Of a stretch of 64,000 bases of DNA, positions 21,814-37,262 are shown one piece after another. Every line of letters begins with the position of its first letter. The stretch's first letter is position 1. The position numbers and the translations under genes were made by a program. The notes under the pieces were generated by a model. The model did no database searches. It worked only from the letters and a program-made list of their open reading frames with translations, and had not been told where the DNA came from. This DNA comes from Rhizophlyctis rosea (taxonomy: Eukaryota > Chytridiomycota > Chytridiomycetes > Rhizophlyctidales > Rhizophlyctidaceae), in assembly GCA_027596075.1 (NCBI GenBank), contig JADGJC010000006.1, forward strand, positions 266,654-330,653, written 5' to 3'.

Positions 21814-24119
21814 TTGACAATGGCGGAAAGGATATATTGGCCAGCTGACCTCCCGCGCCCTGCTCAACAACGGCAACAAGACCATCCCCACGTCATCATC
21901 CAAGAAGAGCTTCCAGTGGCCGAGGAGCTTCAACTTGACGAAGCGGTACGCGCATCCCTCTTCGGCATAAATCCTCCTTCTCCACCAGCGTCGTCTGCCA
22001 CCTCTGCCGACGTCACAAGTGATCAGATGAATGCGAGTGATCATATTATTGAGATCGACCTTATGGCTATCGCTGAAGAGAGGAGGGTACGAGAAGGGTT
22101 GGAGAGGTTGGAGCTGCAGGAAAGGGGTGAGAGGGATATGTGGTTTTATGGATATGAAAAATCATTGAAGGTGTGCTGCTCGCTATATTCGATTCGATTT
22201 TTTGACTGATCGCAGTGCTAGTCTTCGCAGGTTCATCAGAGGGAGCGCGTAGATGTCGCTGGACCGTCGCAGCAACCTCAGGACGCCGTCGCTACGGAAG
22301 GAGCAACCACAAGAGTCGACAAAGGAAAAGGACGAGATACTTCATCCCTTCCTGAGCCAGAGGTGGGACAGAAGGCTGAGGCAAAAGATGTTCTTCATGT
22401 CGAGGAGGATAAAACATGGTAAGACGACTTCCTTCCTTCAACCATCCTGCACATGATTGACAAGCGGTCACACCCAGCAACATTTGCACCGACACGATCT
22501 CCCGCTCCGCAGGTACCCTCATATACCCTTCAGGTTGCCAGCACCCCTTTTGCGTCAATTGTGTACAGCAACACGCCTTGAAGACGCGCGACGGACGCCT
22601 GCCAGTTTCATGTTCGATGGAGCAATGTCCCGGCATCATTTCCCTTGCGCTCTTGCAGCCTCATCTTTCCCCAAGAGTGTTCGCCGTATTGGACGGCAAG
22701 GCCATCGAACAATCGTTGCAATCAGTGGTCGATAAAGGTCAAGGACTGTGGTGTCCCAACAAACACTGCAGTCAGTTCTTATTCACCGATGAGTTGATGG
22801 GCCATGACGTGATGATGCCGTGCCCGGGTTGCAAGACACAGCTCTGTCTCGAGTGTGCTACCGTCTGGTGAGGTTCAAGGATGGCTTTCTATTTCGAATA
22901 GATGGTTCTTACTGCACATCGTGATAGGCATGAAGGCTACACTTGCGAGGAGTACCGCGAACTACCTGACGACGAGCGCGGCGAGGACGATCGAAAGCTG
23001 CAACAGCTTGCTTCAAATCAGAATTGGCGGAGATGCGGGCAATGCAGGGTATGTGTTTGCAAACCTTGTTGTCTGAGTATGCATGCTAACCGCCCAATTC
23101 CAGATGATGGTAGAGAAAGCGTTTGGATGCAATCATATCACGTGCCGCTGCGGAAACCATTTCTGCTACAAGGTAATGAAGCTAAGTCGTTGCCCTTATC
23201 ACATCAAGTCAAAGTTTGACGTGTGCAACTACAGTGCGGCAGCGCCTGGTCATATGAGTTCGGATGTACCCGCCAACCGCGATGCCCTACATACGACAAC
23301 GTCGTCGCAAACAATGAGGACCTCGGATATCCGTTTGGCCTGGAGGAGCTGGACATGCCTGTCGACGACATGGATGAATTGATTCAGGACGCCATGCCCG
23401 TTATTGCCAACTTGGATGACATCGTTCGTCAGCTGATAGGTCAACCCAACATCCCGGACGTCCCAGAACAACCAGCGCCAGTCAATCCAAACGCCGCCAT
23501 CCGCCTGAACCAAGAGCAACGCCCCCCGCTCCGACTCATCGAGCTCTACGAAAACCCGCGAACTCGCCGCCGCTTGCAGCCGTGGCTCTCTCAGGCCTTG
23601 AGCGACAAGGAGTGCGTCTACTGTAATCGGAAATTTGAGACGTTGAGAGCTTTGGAGATGCATTTGGGAATGACGAAGAGGCATATGGTTTGGATTTGTT
23701 GTGGGAAGATTTTCCGGAACGAGCGTGACATGGAGAATCATGTTCGAGACCATGGGGTGGAATGGGAACTTGTGGGCCCCGCTGTCTGGCCGGATATTGA
23801 TGGGATCGCTAACAACTTCGAAGAAAATGCCGATGCCGACTTGTGGGGGATCCCGCTGTTTGTTAGGGAGGCCAACGACCAACGCGCCAAACTGGACTTG
23901 ACGAGCGCCGTTCAAGGCGCCGAAGCCGATGGCGAAAATGCGTCCATCCCTCGCTGGTTGAGAGATCGCCGTTGTATCTACTGCGGTGATTCATTCTTGT
24001 CCGTGAGGGGATTGGAACGGCACCTGAAGACTGTGCAGAAGCACGCCGTTCACGTCTGCTGTAACAAAGTTTTCAGGCATCCGGCGGCGTTGGAGAGGCA
24101 TCGGTTGAAGGGTCATTAG
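21814..24119 (+). CDS. RBR-type E3 ubiquitin ligase with C-terminal C2H2-like zinc fingers
   Basis: The start at 21814 gives MTMAERIYWPADLPRPAQ, followed by an acidic, disordered N-terminus. The RBR module comes next. RING1 is CNICTD with GCQHPFCVNC and CSMEQC (about 22475-22630). The IBR is WCPNKHCSQF with CPGC and CLEC (about 22750-22860). RING2 is CGQC, then EKAFGCNHITCRCGNHFCYKCG, including the Cys of GCNH that carries ubiquitin in RBR ligases (about 23035-23240). After a linker, two Cys2-His2-like pairs follow, each CxYC...H...H then CC.K.FR....H (23610-23760 and 23970-24115). Six or so introns fall in the first half; the last exon is long. Target unknown. Confidence 0.9.
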
Positions 24120-24418
24120 GTATGACAATGGGTTGGTGCGGGTGTTGGGAATGGATATAGATAGTGGGTTGTATTGGCGTATTGCAGCGAAATTGGCAAA
24201 CGCAAAGGCATGTGCTGGATGCACGAGCACGTTCGATGTGTACCATAGCTTTTTTGCATGTGGATAGCGTAGTTTTGTATATAATATTCCAAGCGCATTA
24301 CAGATGGAGACAAGCAATCAAAGTAAAATGCATCAGACACAAGCTTTGTGAGAGCGATGAATCTACACCACAAATGTACAATGGACCAACACCAACACTA
24401 ATCAGTACCAGCACAAAA
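24120..24418. other. Convergent 3' flanks, RBR and M16 genes
   Basis: About 300 bp between two stops, AT-richer than the flanking genes. No feature beyond presumed poly(A) signals. Confidence 0.45.
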
Positions 24419-27400
24419 TTACAGTTTAGCCGCCAACCCCTGAATCCCCTGCACGCTCTCCTCCCGATACGAAAACTCCCTATTCTCCGGCGAATTCCCA
24501 GCCGCCAACACGGCCAACCGCCGACGGTTCTCCCGTCCCAAAGTCTTTGCCGCCAACTCTCGAAGCTTGTCCAAAGTGAAGCCTTCTAGTGTCCGTATTC
24601 TTTGCTGTATCATGTCGAAGATTGCGTCTTCCTCATAAGCTATACGCGGCGTGAATGGTCAGCAAACATCGCCATAATGAGATCCATGGACATGATATGT
24701 CATTACCAAGATAGTTATAAAATCGTAGCTTCGACCCAAGCGTATCGTACGGTTGCTTCAACCGCGCCAACATCGAAGACTTCACAGAGTCTAGAAGACA
24801 ATCATTAAGCCACACGTTAAGCACCCGAAAAAAGCATCAAGACCTCAAGCATAACATACCAAATCGCGCCTGAATATCCTCCACCTCATTCAACTCTCTG
24901 ACAAAATTCTCCAAAAACAGCTCAACCCTCGCCAACAAGTCCCGCGCATCATGCGTATTGGACTGAACGCTGGCTTGGAGATATACGGTCTTGTTGATCA
25001 TGAATCCGCCGCTGTTGACTATGTAGCCTGTTTGTTGTTTTGTCCGGAGCTGTTGTCGTTGGTCAAATTGATGCACCAAGTCATGTTTATATATAGAACG
25101 ATGGATCACGAAAACCCTCACCTCAGAATAAAACGGCTCCTTCATCAACTTCGCCAAAATCTCCATCCCCATCCTCATCTCCTGAGTCTTTTCCCCCATC
25201 TGCAATGCCCAAACCAGAGCATTGCCCTTAACCTGGACATCAAACGAGTGCTGTACCGGTCGCGTGTTGGGCAAAACAATGCTATCGGACTTCTTGACAA
25301 GGTCAGGAGAACATGGTGTACCCTTCAACTCGCCGATCACCATTTCCCAAGCTTTTCGTGCGTCGCTTTCCACGGCGTTACCGCCGACGAAGGCTTCGAT
25401 ATAGCGGGAGGCGAAGAGGCGGGAGGAGAAGTCTGTTAGGTCGGGGAGGTGGATTGTATCTACTGTTTCTGCTAGCTGGACGGCGTTTTAGGCATCGTGC
25501 GCATGTATATTTCCCCGCATGATCAGGGTTTTCATACCTCCTTGGATGTCACAAACTCATTGTAAACAATGTTTGAGAATCTGCGCCATTCTGGTTACCA
25601 ACGATTCCACGAACAAAATTCCACTTCACATGCTCACCTCTCCATCGCCTGCGTCAACGGCTGATTCTTTTCCGCGTTCTTGTAGCCACGAGACAAGCTG
25701 TCCTTGAAGATATCAAACTCTTCCTGGGTGAACTTCGGATCTTTCAGACGCTCCAGTACGGCAGATAGGAGAAGATGTGACTTCTCGGAGTACCCTTCGA
25801 CGCTAATCCCGATGCCGGTTCCTTCATGTCCAAAGCACGGAGTTATATGATGTTCTTTCGAAAAATCTCACTTCACCTGTACCTTTGTGAACCCAAACGT
25901 CATAATGCAAACCCGCGGCAGAGGCATTGTAGCTAAGCTCATTTAGACGCTCGTTTACAAACCTTTGTGGTGGAGACGGACGGTAAGGTGAAGCCAGTAA
26001 TCCCGATGTCGACTGCAGAAGTCTCACCTAAGATAAAGCTCAGAGAGCACCAGCGATCGAGCATTATTCGGTCGGATAGCTGGGGTCTTCATTGTGAAAA
26101 TATATGATGCTTCGGGGATACGGAATTCTATACATCACGCAAGTGCGTTCAGTACTCAAATGAAAGAAAAAAAAATCCCAAATATTCCTCAATTCTTCAC
26201 CTGTATCCGACAAGAAATACAACGCCCCCGCCTCCCCAACAACCAACTTTTTCGGATCAATAATATCCCCCTCCACCTCAACAAGTTGCAAATCCCTCGG
26301 TATAAACTCATTAGGATCCGGATACCGCACCCCCATATGACTCTCCACCGCCTCCCACTCCTCAAGCTCCGTCGTAAGTTTCTGCACTCCATACTTTGCT
26401 CCCATCCACTTCTCCGTCTTGTTCAACTCAATGTCCGGTTTCTGCGCTGTGATTGTCAGCATCGCCGACCGTGGGGTAAGCAGGTGCAGAAGTTTCTCGG
26501 CGGCTTTGGGGTCGAAGCGCTCGATTTGGTAGGTTCTTCGTGGGAAGGATTCGATGCCTTCTTTGCGGAGCATTTTGCAGTAGGATGTGGCGATGCCTGA
26601 GCTCCGTTGTTGGTATTGGTAGGAGATCTGGAAGGACATGAGAGATGTTGGTGAGATGCGTGCTGCAGTTGATGCAGTTAGAGGGTGCGTCATACTTTGT
26701 TCAGGAAGTTGATTTCATCAAACAGGTGTTGAGGATATGGCTGCTGCTTGAACGATTGAATCGCTTCAAAGATCCGTCCCACCACTGTCCGCCACTGTTC
26801 CGCCCCCTTCGGAGTCAAAGAAACAGAAACGTCAAACGAAAGGTTATCCCATCCAGCGTGGTTCTTGCCAGCAGACAAGCCTTCAGCAAGACCCTCGGCT
26901 TTGAGACTTGACAGCAGCGACCCCTGCCCCTCATGACCCAATGCATGAGAAACTAGACTCGTCGGCTTTGAAGTTTCGTCGTTGAATATATACGGGACTT
27001 CCCACGAAATACTCAGTTCCCTAAAGTCTTTCAACGGTTGAATCCACGTCACAGTTCCGTGCAAAGAAGACGGGAAGATGGCGGATCCAGCTGTTGTGGG
27101 CATTTGATGGTCACTGACGGGAATGGGTGAGAATGCTTTTTCGGCTTTTGAGATGAGAGCGTCGATGGGGTCGCGAGAGAGGAGCGCGAAGTGCATGGTG
27201 TTTGCGGAGTAGTTTTGCTTGAACCTTGAGGGTGGGGAGTGGCAAGCGTGTAAGATTTAGGGGAGATTCAGGCAATAAAGGCAAAAGCGACTTACCAATC
27301 AATTAGATATTCTCTATCGATGAGTTTCATTGTCTCCAAGTTTCCCGTGTTGAAGGAAGCTGTGGGACGGGTATGAGGCGCGTTGTACACGACATGTACA

Positions 27401-28374
27401 TGAATGTTCCCATACCAAATGGATGCGTCTGATGTGCTTGCTCTTTATGAACATGAAGGATCCTCCAACCATCTAGAAATATATTCGTCAGGTGCTTTCG
27501 GAATGGCCTATCGCTTTGAGCACCGACCCTGCTCTATATTCTTCCTGAACTCTTGGTCGACGGCTATAGATGCGAAGGCAGATTAGCTGAATTCGAATCA
27601 AGGGATGAACTCCGTTCTTATGCTACCATTCATCTCTCTATCCACACATGATTCATTGAACAGCGGCTCGTAAAAGAACCGTGAAAATCTATCAAGAGCC
27701 CCATCAAAACGATCTAATTGTTTTGTTTACGTTATTATATATTTGTGACATTTGTTTACATTCTATGACTGGTAACATGTTCACACCTGGGTTCACGCCA
27801 GAGAAATAGTATAAAGAGTGTGTCGAGGATGTGTATCCGTTGAGAACACCGTTGGAATCGTAGATGTATCTATTAACTGTCTCAGGATACGTTGCACTTT
27901 TGGAGGGGCGATGCGATTTCCTACCGCTCATAGTCGGACTCTGAAGGGTATGTCTTTGTCCCGAGGAAAAGCATATGCTCCAGAAAGTGCGCGGTCCCTT
28001 CATGTCTACGAGCAGTTTGAGCGTCTGAAAAATCTTCCAGTATCCAAACGTGTCGTCATCCATTCTGAATACCTTCCATCCGCCCAACTTCCAGCCTCGA
28101 CTGACAGTGCAGCCCCGGTAGTGGGTGTTGTAGGATCGGATATGACAACTCCCTTCATTCCATTGGGCAGAACCAGCTTTGCTATGCGACGGTCTTTCAG
28201 CTGTGGTGTGAGGATGTTCCAGTCTAAACCGGTTGGAACGATTTGGATGTGAGAGCTCATCGGGCGTTGCAGAACGGGGTGGGCCAATCGTGGCCGACTG
28301 GGAGGACCGTTCAGTCGTGTCGCCGACCCCGCGCCCCTCAGGACCGTCCGCATCAGCTTAGTGTAGACTGGCAT
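24419..28374 (-). CDS. M16 zinc metalloprotease, insulysin/Ste23-like
   Basis: A large multi-exon peptidase. The N-terminus (MPVYTKLMRTVLRGAGSATR) is basic and hydroxylated with no acid residues, which could be a mitochondrial presequence. DRRIAKLVLPNGMKGVVISD and AALSVEAGSW follow. Across an intron comes EGTAHFLEHMLFLGTKTYPS, containing the inverted zinc motif HxxEH (about 27975-27992), then a YTSSTHSLYYF segment. Downstream exons carry the inactive M16 repeats (SISWEVPYIF, LLSSLKAEGLAEGLSAG, and TSYCKMLRKEGIESFPRRTY, NKTVYLQASVQSNTHDARDL). The C-terminus reads LDKLRELAAKTLG and ends LAAKL. It belongs to the insulin-degrading-enzyme branch; a processing peptidase is less likely. About a dozen introns. 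Confidence 0.88.
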
Positions 28375-28736
28375 CCGTGTGCCAGCGTAATATCGGCAGT
28401 ATCAACTTAGATTGAGAGGATGAAGATGCTGAAGAAGTCTTGAAAGACCAGGCGGAAAGGGGAGGACCCACAAAAGCTGTTCCCGTCAACACACGTCACC
28501 TCCAATTACGTAAGCACCAACGCTGATTCCAATGGGATTCCGATCCAAATAAGCCAAAAGCCAAAAATAACTCTGACTCCTCTTACCGAACAATCACCTC
28601 CAAAATTTTACAAAAGCTATCCACTGTCTTTACTCCATTACTCCAAAGATCTACCTAACCTTACAACCCTCCACTCACCCCGAAACCCACTCCACACAAC
28701 ACATCCCTCCACCCCATCCACCACCCACCCAAAACA
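28375..28736. promoter_or_regulatory. Shared divergent promoter M16 protease/TIM17
   Basis: These 362 bp lie between two divergent starts. The 120 bp before TIM17 are strongly C/A-rich (CCACCCA-like), a common fungal leader look. No specific site is recognised. Confidence 0.45.
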
Positions 28737-29387
28737 ATGAGCAGCGACCACTCCCGCGACCCCTGCCCCTACAACATCGTGAACGACATCGGCGTCGGCT
28801 TCTGCATGGGCTCAATCGGCGGATCAATATGGCACGGCTTCAAAGGCTACCGCAACTCCCCGCGCGGAGAACGCTTCGTCGGCTCCCTAACAGCAATAAA
28901 AGCCCGCGCCCCAGTCCTCGGCGGTAACTTTGCAGTATGGTCAGGTCTCTTCAACGCCGGTGACTGTCTTATCGCCGGCGTCCGTGGGAAGGAGGACGCT
29001 TGGAACCCTATTATTGCGGGTGGTGCCACGGGTGCAATTTTGGCTGCACGGAGTGGACCGAGAGTCATGGCGGTTTCGGCGGTGTTTGGTGCGGCGATTT
29101 TGGCGGTTATGGAGGGTGTGGGGGCTATGCTTAATAGGATGCAGTCCGAGACATACAAACCTCAGGCACCGCTCCTCCCTCCCGAGGCGCAAGCGCAAAT
29201 CCAAGCTCAACAAGACGCTCTCGCTGCTTCCGCACCACCTTCGCCCCTCCCTCCCACTTACGTCCCTGGAACTCCTAACCCTGCTCACGCCCAACCCGCA
29301 AATGAAGGCTTCATCCCCGAACCCACCTCCGCACCTGCACCCGCTCCCGCACCAGCGCAAAGGAGGGGTCTTTTTGGTCTGTCCTAA
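28737..29387 (+). CDS. TIM17: Mitochondrial import inner membrane translocase TIM17
   Basis: TIM17 is a channel-forming subunit of the TIM23 complex, which imports presequence proteins into mitochondria. It is a single exon of 216 residues. MSSDHSRDPCPYNIVNDIG opens the protein; GSIGGSIWHGFKGYRNSPRG, AIKARAPVLGGNFAVWSG and KEDAWNPIIAGGATGAILAA follow, giving four Gly-rich membrane segments. Family members are commonly about 150-170 residues; here a tail of about 70 residues rich in Pro, Ala and Gln extends from about residue 140 and ends RRGLFGLS. The gene is intronless, unlike most neighbours. Confidence 0.96.
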   Translation: MSSDHSRDPCPYNIVNDIGVGFCMGSIGGSIWHGFKGYRNSPRGERFVGSLTAIKARAPVLGGNFAVWSGLFNAGDCLIAGVRGKEDAWNPIIAGGATGAILAARSGPRVMAVSAVFGAAILAVMEGVGAMLNRMQSETYKPQAPLLPPEAQAQIQAQQDALAASAPPSPLPPTYVPGTPNPAHAQPANEGFIPEPTSAPAPAPAPAQRRGLFGLS

Positions 29388-29626
29388 TTCTAGTCCCTAG
29401 TTTACCCCTAGTTACTAGTATGTAGTTTTATCTGTTCCAAATTTTTGTGTAAAGTAATTTATATAGAACCCTTCGGCAACTAGTGCCCACACATATATAT
29501 TGCTACCACCATTAGCAAAATTGCTTCAAATAGTTACCATTTACTCTCACGTTGTGAAAATCTCTGCATACAAATTGCTCTTGATTCACCCTTGATCATC
29601 TAACTAAGTCTCCGACCCTCCTCTGC

Positions 29627-32738
<3,112 letters not shown>

Positions 32739-33162
32739 CTCGCTGTCAGTATTTTCAAGCGTGGGGAGTTGGCTTCGATGAGGATGAAGATATGTACAGG
32801 GTGGACTAGTTCAACACCGCGCGCCGTTCTGTATTGTAGGATGTGTGGGAAAGGGAAGTAAGATGACCCACAAGATGAAGGCTAAGAGCTCAGGTTGCGG
32901 CAAGGCATCCGTCTCTCTCCAGTCTCCACATGCACCGAGTCCACCACCAAAGTCCACCATTCAGCATGCGATTGGGCCACGGAGTTGTGGCATTTGGCGC
33001 ATGAGTGGCACATGCACGGTGTGGCTGGTAGCGACAAGCCACATGCGCGCGTTCCCTGAATTATTTTTGGCCTCTCCTCAACTTCAACTTGTTGGGTCTT
33101 TTGGTGTCAAAAAACTGCATTGTTGCTACACGTCGCTGTAACAGGCATATGTTGTGGGCAAA
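32739..33162. promoter_or_regulatory. Shared divergent promoter SEC23/PWP2
   Basis: These 424 bp lie between divergent starts. A 7-bp stem (TGTGGCT...AGCCACA) lies near 33019-33043. No known factor site is recognised. Confidence 0.4.
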
Positions 33163-36130
33163 ATGAAGTTGGACTTCAAGGTATGGGTGCTACAATGCTG
33201 TCAGTCGCTGCGATCCTCAAAAGAAACCACTAATAACCCGCATTTCGCTATAGTTCTCGAACTTATGCGGTACTGTTTACCGGAAGGGCAATGTGGTGTT
33301 TACTCCCGATGGCAACTCGGTCATAAGTCCTGTTGGCAACCGAGTCACAGTCTTTGACCTCGTCAAGTAGGTGGTTTCATCATTCATCTGATATGTCGGA
33401 GACTCATTGACAGCTTTGGGTTGCTCCGAAAACAGCAACAAGAGCCATACTCTACCGTTCGAAAACCGCAAAGACATTCATAGACTTGCGCTATCACCAA
33501 ATGGAGCATTATTGATAACTGTGGATGAAGGTCAGGCTCAGACGTTGCTGTTCTGGCTGATTCCAGCATGCTCATATTGGGCTTTCCAGAGGGTCGCGCG
33601 GTCCTTGTTAACTTCTCGCGGCGAGTTGTTCTGCACCATCACAATTTCAAATCACCCGTGTACGACCTGCAATTCAGTCCCAATGGCCGGTACCTTGCCG
33701 TCACTCATCAGAAGCAGGTCCATATTTGGCGCACTCCCGGTTTCACGAGAGATTTTGCACCCTTCGTTTTACACCGGAAGCTTCCGGGGCACTATGACGA
33801 TGTCGTGCATATGACTTGGTCACATGACTCTCGCTTCTTGATAACCGGAAGTAAAGACATGACGTCCCGAGTATACGCCATGGAGGATGCGGAAGGATTC
33901 GAAGGAGCGGTATTGGCGGGACATAAGGATACCGTAGTTGGCGCATGGTTCTCGAAGGACACCAGCACGATCTACACAGTGGGAAGAGATGGCGCGCTGT
34001 TTGTTTGGAAAATGCAGGAACATGCGGAGGGGGATGGGGATGCCAATGGGGCGGGTGGGAAGAAGAAGCGAAAAGGTGACGATGGGCGTTCGATTCGGAG
34101 GATTTCGCGGTGGCGGGCGGCGGAGAAGCATTACTTCAATCAAAATCACGCAAAAGTCACATGCGCGAGCTTCCATGCACCGTCAAATTTGCTTGTTGTT
34201 GGTTTCAACTCCGGTATCTTTGGCATTTGGGAGCTGCCCGACTTCAACAACATTCACACCCTCAGGTATGCACTATCTGACGCATCTTCCCACACCATGG
34301 TGTACTGATGTCATTCACAGCATTTCCCAGAAGAAGATCACATCTGTAGCTATCAACGCGACAGGTGAATGGCTCGCCTTTGGCAGCTCAGCATTCGGTC
34401 AACTACTAGTGTGGGAATGGCAATCCGAGTCGTATGTTCTGAAACAGCAGGGGCACCAGCATGACATGACGTGTTTGAGTTACTCGCAAGATGGGCAATT
34501 CATTGCAACGGGTGGAGACGACGGAAAAGTCAAACTGTGGAACACACAGTCTGGATTCTGTTTCGTGACATTCACGGACCACGCGGCGGGGATTGCGGCG
34601 ATTGAGTTTGCCAAGCAAGGACAAGTTGTGTTTTCGGCATCCCAAGATGGGACGGTACGAGCGTTTGATTTGGTGCGGTATCGAAATTTCCGGACGTTTA
34701 CTACGCCTACGCCGGTGCAGTTTTCGTGTTTGGCGGTGGACCCGAGTGGGGATGTTGTTTGTGCAGGGAGCATGGATACTTTTGAGATTTTCGTTTGGTC
34801 GGTGCAGACGGGGAAGTTGCTGGATATTTTGTCCGGGCATGAGGCGCCTATCAGTGGATTGTCGTTTTCACCGTCGGAGGGAATGGTTGCGTCGTCGTCG
34901 TGGGATAGGACGGTCAGGGTGTGGGATGTTTTCGGGCGGGATAAGGCGCCGGAATCGTTTGAACATCAGTCGGAGGTTTTGGCAGTTGCATGGCGACCGG
35001 ATGGAAAGCAGTTCGCTTCAACGACTTTGGACGGACAGGTGTCGTTCTGGGACATGTCGGTTGGCAAACTGACAACCACGATTGAAGGACGAAAAGACAT
35101 TGCGGGAGGAAGAAAAGCCACTGACCGAATGACGGCGGCCAACTCTCAAGCCAACAAACACTTTACCTCCCTCTGTTACACCGCCGACGGTTCAACAGTC
35201 CTCGCCGGCGGCAACTCCAAATACGTCTGCATCTACGACATTCCCTCCCACTCCCTCCTCAAACGCTTCCAAATCTCCCAAAACCTCTCCCTCGACGGCA
35301 TGAAAGAATTCCTCAACAGCAGCAACATGACAGAAGCCGGTCCAAAAGACCTAATAGACACATCAGGAGAATACAGCGACCTGGAAGATCGTCTCGACAC
35401 CTCACTCCCCGGCGTACGAAAGGGGGACGCCTCCCTCCGCACCACCCGCCCCGAAGTCCGCACTAAAGCCGTCCGCTTCGCACCCACCGGCCGGTCCTGG
35501 GGCGCCGCCTCCACCGAAGGCCTCCTCATCTACTCCCTAGACGAAACCCTCACTTTCGACCCCTTCGACCTCGAAATCGATATAACGCCCGATACCGTCC
35601 TCGAAGCCCTGTCAGAACGCGAATACCTCCGCTCCCTCGTCATGTCCTTCCGTCTCGGCGAGAAGAACATCACGCAGAAAGTATATGACGCCATTCCTGT
35701 AGACTCCGTCAGCCTTGTTGTGAGGGATATTCCTGTCAAATATTTGGAGAGGACGATGGGGCTTTTGGTTAGTGCTGTTGAGGCGAGTCCGAGGATCGAG
35801 TTTCATTTGACGTGGGTGACGTGTTTGTTTAAGTTTCATGGGAAGTGGATTCGGGAGCGGTATGTGGAGATTGGGAGTGGGGTTAGGGCTTTGCAGAAGG
35901 GGGTTGGGAAGATGTATGAGGATGTTAGTAAAGTGTGAGTATCTTTGGTCACTTTTACCTTTGCTAGCGCGCTTGTCGATTCAATGAGTGGGCTAATTCG
36001 TTTTGACAGTTGCGATGATAATACGTACACCCTGCGGTTCTTGTTGAATGCGATGGAGCGAAATCAGAGTGAGGTGGAGGCTGCTCCTATGGAGATTGAT
36101 GCTGTAAATATGGATGTGGTGGGATTGTAG
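33163..36130 (+). CDS. PWP2: PWP2, WD40 protein of the UTP-B/U3 snoRNP
   Basis: PWP2 is a twin-propeller WD40 scaffold of the small-subunit processome. The ATG at 33163 opens MKLDFK; after a short intron comes FSNLCGTVYRKGNVVFTPDG, then NSVISPVGNRVTVFDLV, the family N-terminus. Repeats with WD-type endings follow (QVHIWRTPG, LLVWEWQSE, VKLWNTQSG, VRAFDLVRYRNFRTF, VRVWDVFGR, VSFWDMSVG). The PWP2 C-terminal domain reads DPFDLEIDITPDTVLEAL, SLVMSFRLGEKNITQKVY and ASPRIEFHLTWVTCLFKFHG; the last exon ends MDVVGL. Six introns, the last at 35937. The central part is one long exon. Intact. Confidence 0.96.
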
Positions 36131-36350
36131 ATTTAACTTAATGATTTATTGTGAATACATTTTTGGGAAGGGGAGAGTTGTCACTTTCAAAATGCATGTG
36201 TTTCTCATCGATGCATGATTCAGTCGATCTTTCATTGCCGTCATCAACTCAGAGAACAAAGCGGAATGCAAACACTGTTGATATTAAGTTTCTTCAATGT
36301 ACATACATGTGGGCTCATTGGACTGCACAATGCGTGAGCGAAGTTTTCGG

Positions 36351-37262
36351 TCAAAATTCCACTCCCCCTCTCTCAGCCTCGCGCTCCCTTAGCCGTGTCA
36401 GCTGTGCTAACCGTCTTCTTTCCCGCCTGCCAGCATTTGCACCACATGAGATAATGCTAGCTGCAAGCGCTTCACACCGATTGATCTCGCTAACCTTACT
36501 GATAGCTTCTTGCTTCCCATCACTCTCACTACTCTCATCCTCATCCATCGAGTCCCCATCGTCGCTTGAACTGGAATACCCACCATCAGCCGCCTCCGCC
36601 GCCCCCGCCACCTCATGAGCCCCAACAAACCCCACCTTCACCTGCTGCCCCTCCCCAAACCCCACCACCCCCTCCCTCTCCTTCTTCCCCACCTCCTTCC
36701 CCCTCCTAACACCCCAATCCCACCTCCCATCCTCCCCCAAATTCAACAAACACTCCACAAACTCCCCATGCGTAGCCTCAGGCGCATAAACCTCCTTTGC
36801 CTCCAAAAACTTGCGCTGCGTCTCGTCCTTCACCCACACCGTCCAGTTCGACCCCTTGGGCGCGAGTGTATGCGCTGCTGACAGGATTTTCGGGGGAAAC
36901 GGGGGAGGGAGAGCCGTGTGTTCGAGACGCGTCAGGAGCGCTGCGAGGAAGTCTTCGAATGGACAGGTGAAGCGGGTGCGGTGGGCGGAGGGGAGTTTGA
37001 GGTTGTGGCGGGGTTTTCGTTTGCGGTCGTATTTTGCGTCCCATTTTGTCGGGGGTGTTGGGGAGGGGCAGGGGGATGAGGAGGAGGTTGGGGAGGAGGC
37101 GGTTTCGATTGTTGGTGTTGAAGTGGGGTGTGGGGATGGGTGGGATGTGTCGGGGTGTTCGAGGTCGGGGGATTTTAGGCGGGAGGAACGCTCGGCGATG
37201 CGTTTGCTTTTGAGGGGGATGATGAGTGGGGTTGGGGTCTTCTTGATTGGTTTGTGAGGCAT
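36351..37262 (-). CDS. Hypothetical protein, 303 residues
   Basis: A single open frame from 37262 with a basic, Ser/Pro/Thr-rich N-terminus (MPHKPIKKTPTPLI). The more ordered middle (about residues 90-180) includes TCPFEDFLAALLTRLEH and NWTVWVKDETQRKFLEAKEV. An acidic Ser/Asp/Glu stretch (YSSSSDDGDSMDEDESSESD) and a charged C-terminal helix with RRERRRLAQLTRLREREAER follow. This mix suggests a nuclear or nucleolar protein, but I recognise no family. It converges on PWP2 (220 bp) and is divergent from CFAP70. Long frame and ordered core make it probably real. Confidence 0.65.
   Translation of the reverse strand: MPHKPIKKTPTPLIIPLKSKRIAERSSRLKSPDLEHPDTSHPSPHPTSTPTIETASSPTSSSSPCPSPTPPTKWDAKYDRKRKPRHNLKLPSAHRTRFTCPFEDFLAALLTRLEHTALPPPFPPKILSAAHTLAPKGSNWTVWVKDETQRKFLEAKEVYAPEATHGEFVECLLNLGEDGRWDWGVRRGKEVGKKEREGVVGFGEGQQVKVGFVGAHEVAGAAEAADGGYSSSSDDGDSMDEDESSESDGKQEAISKVSEINRCEALAASIISCGANAGRRERRRLAQLTRLREREAERGGVEF

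Noticed and set aside
28941..29360. Minus-strand frame of 139 codons opposite TIM17
   Set aside because: TIM17 is a clear family match on the plus strand; the reverse frame is a shadow.
33154..33162. Upstream in-frame start for PWP2
   Set aside because: The codon at 33154 is GTG; the ATG at 33163 gives the normal PWP2 N-terminus (MKLDFK).
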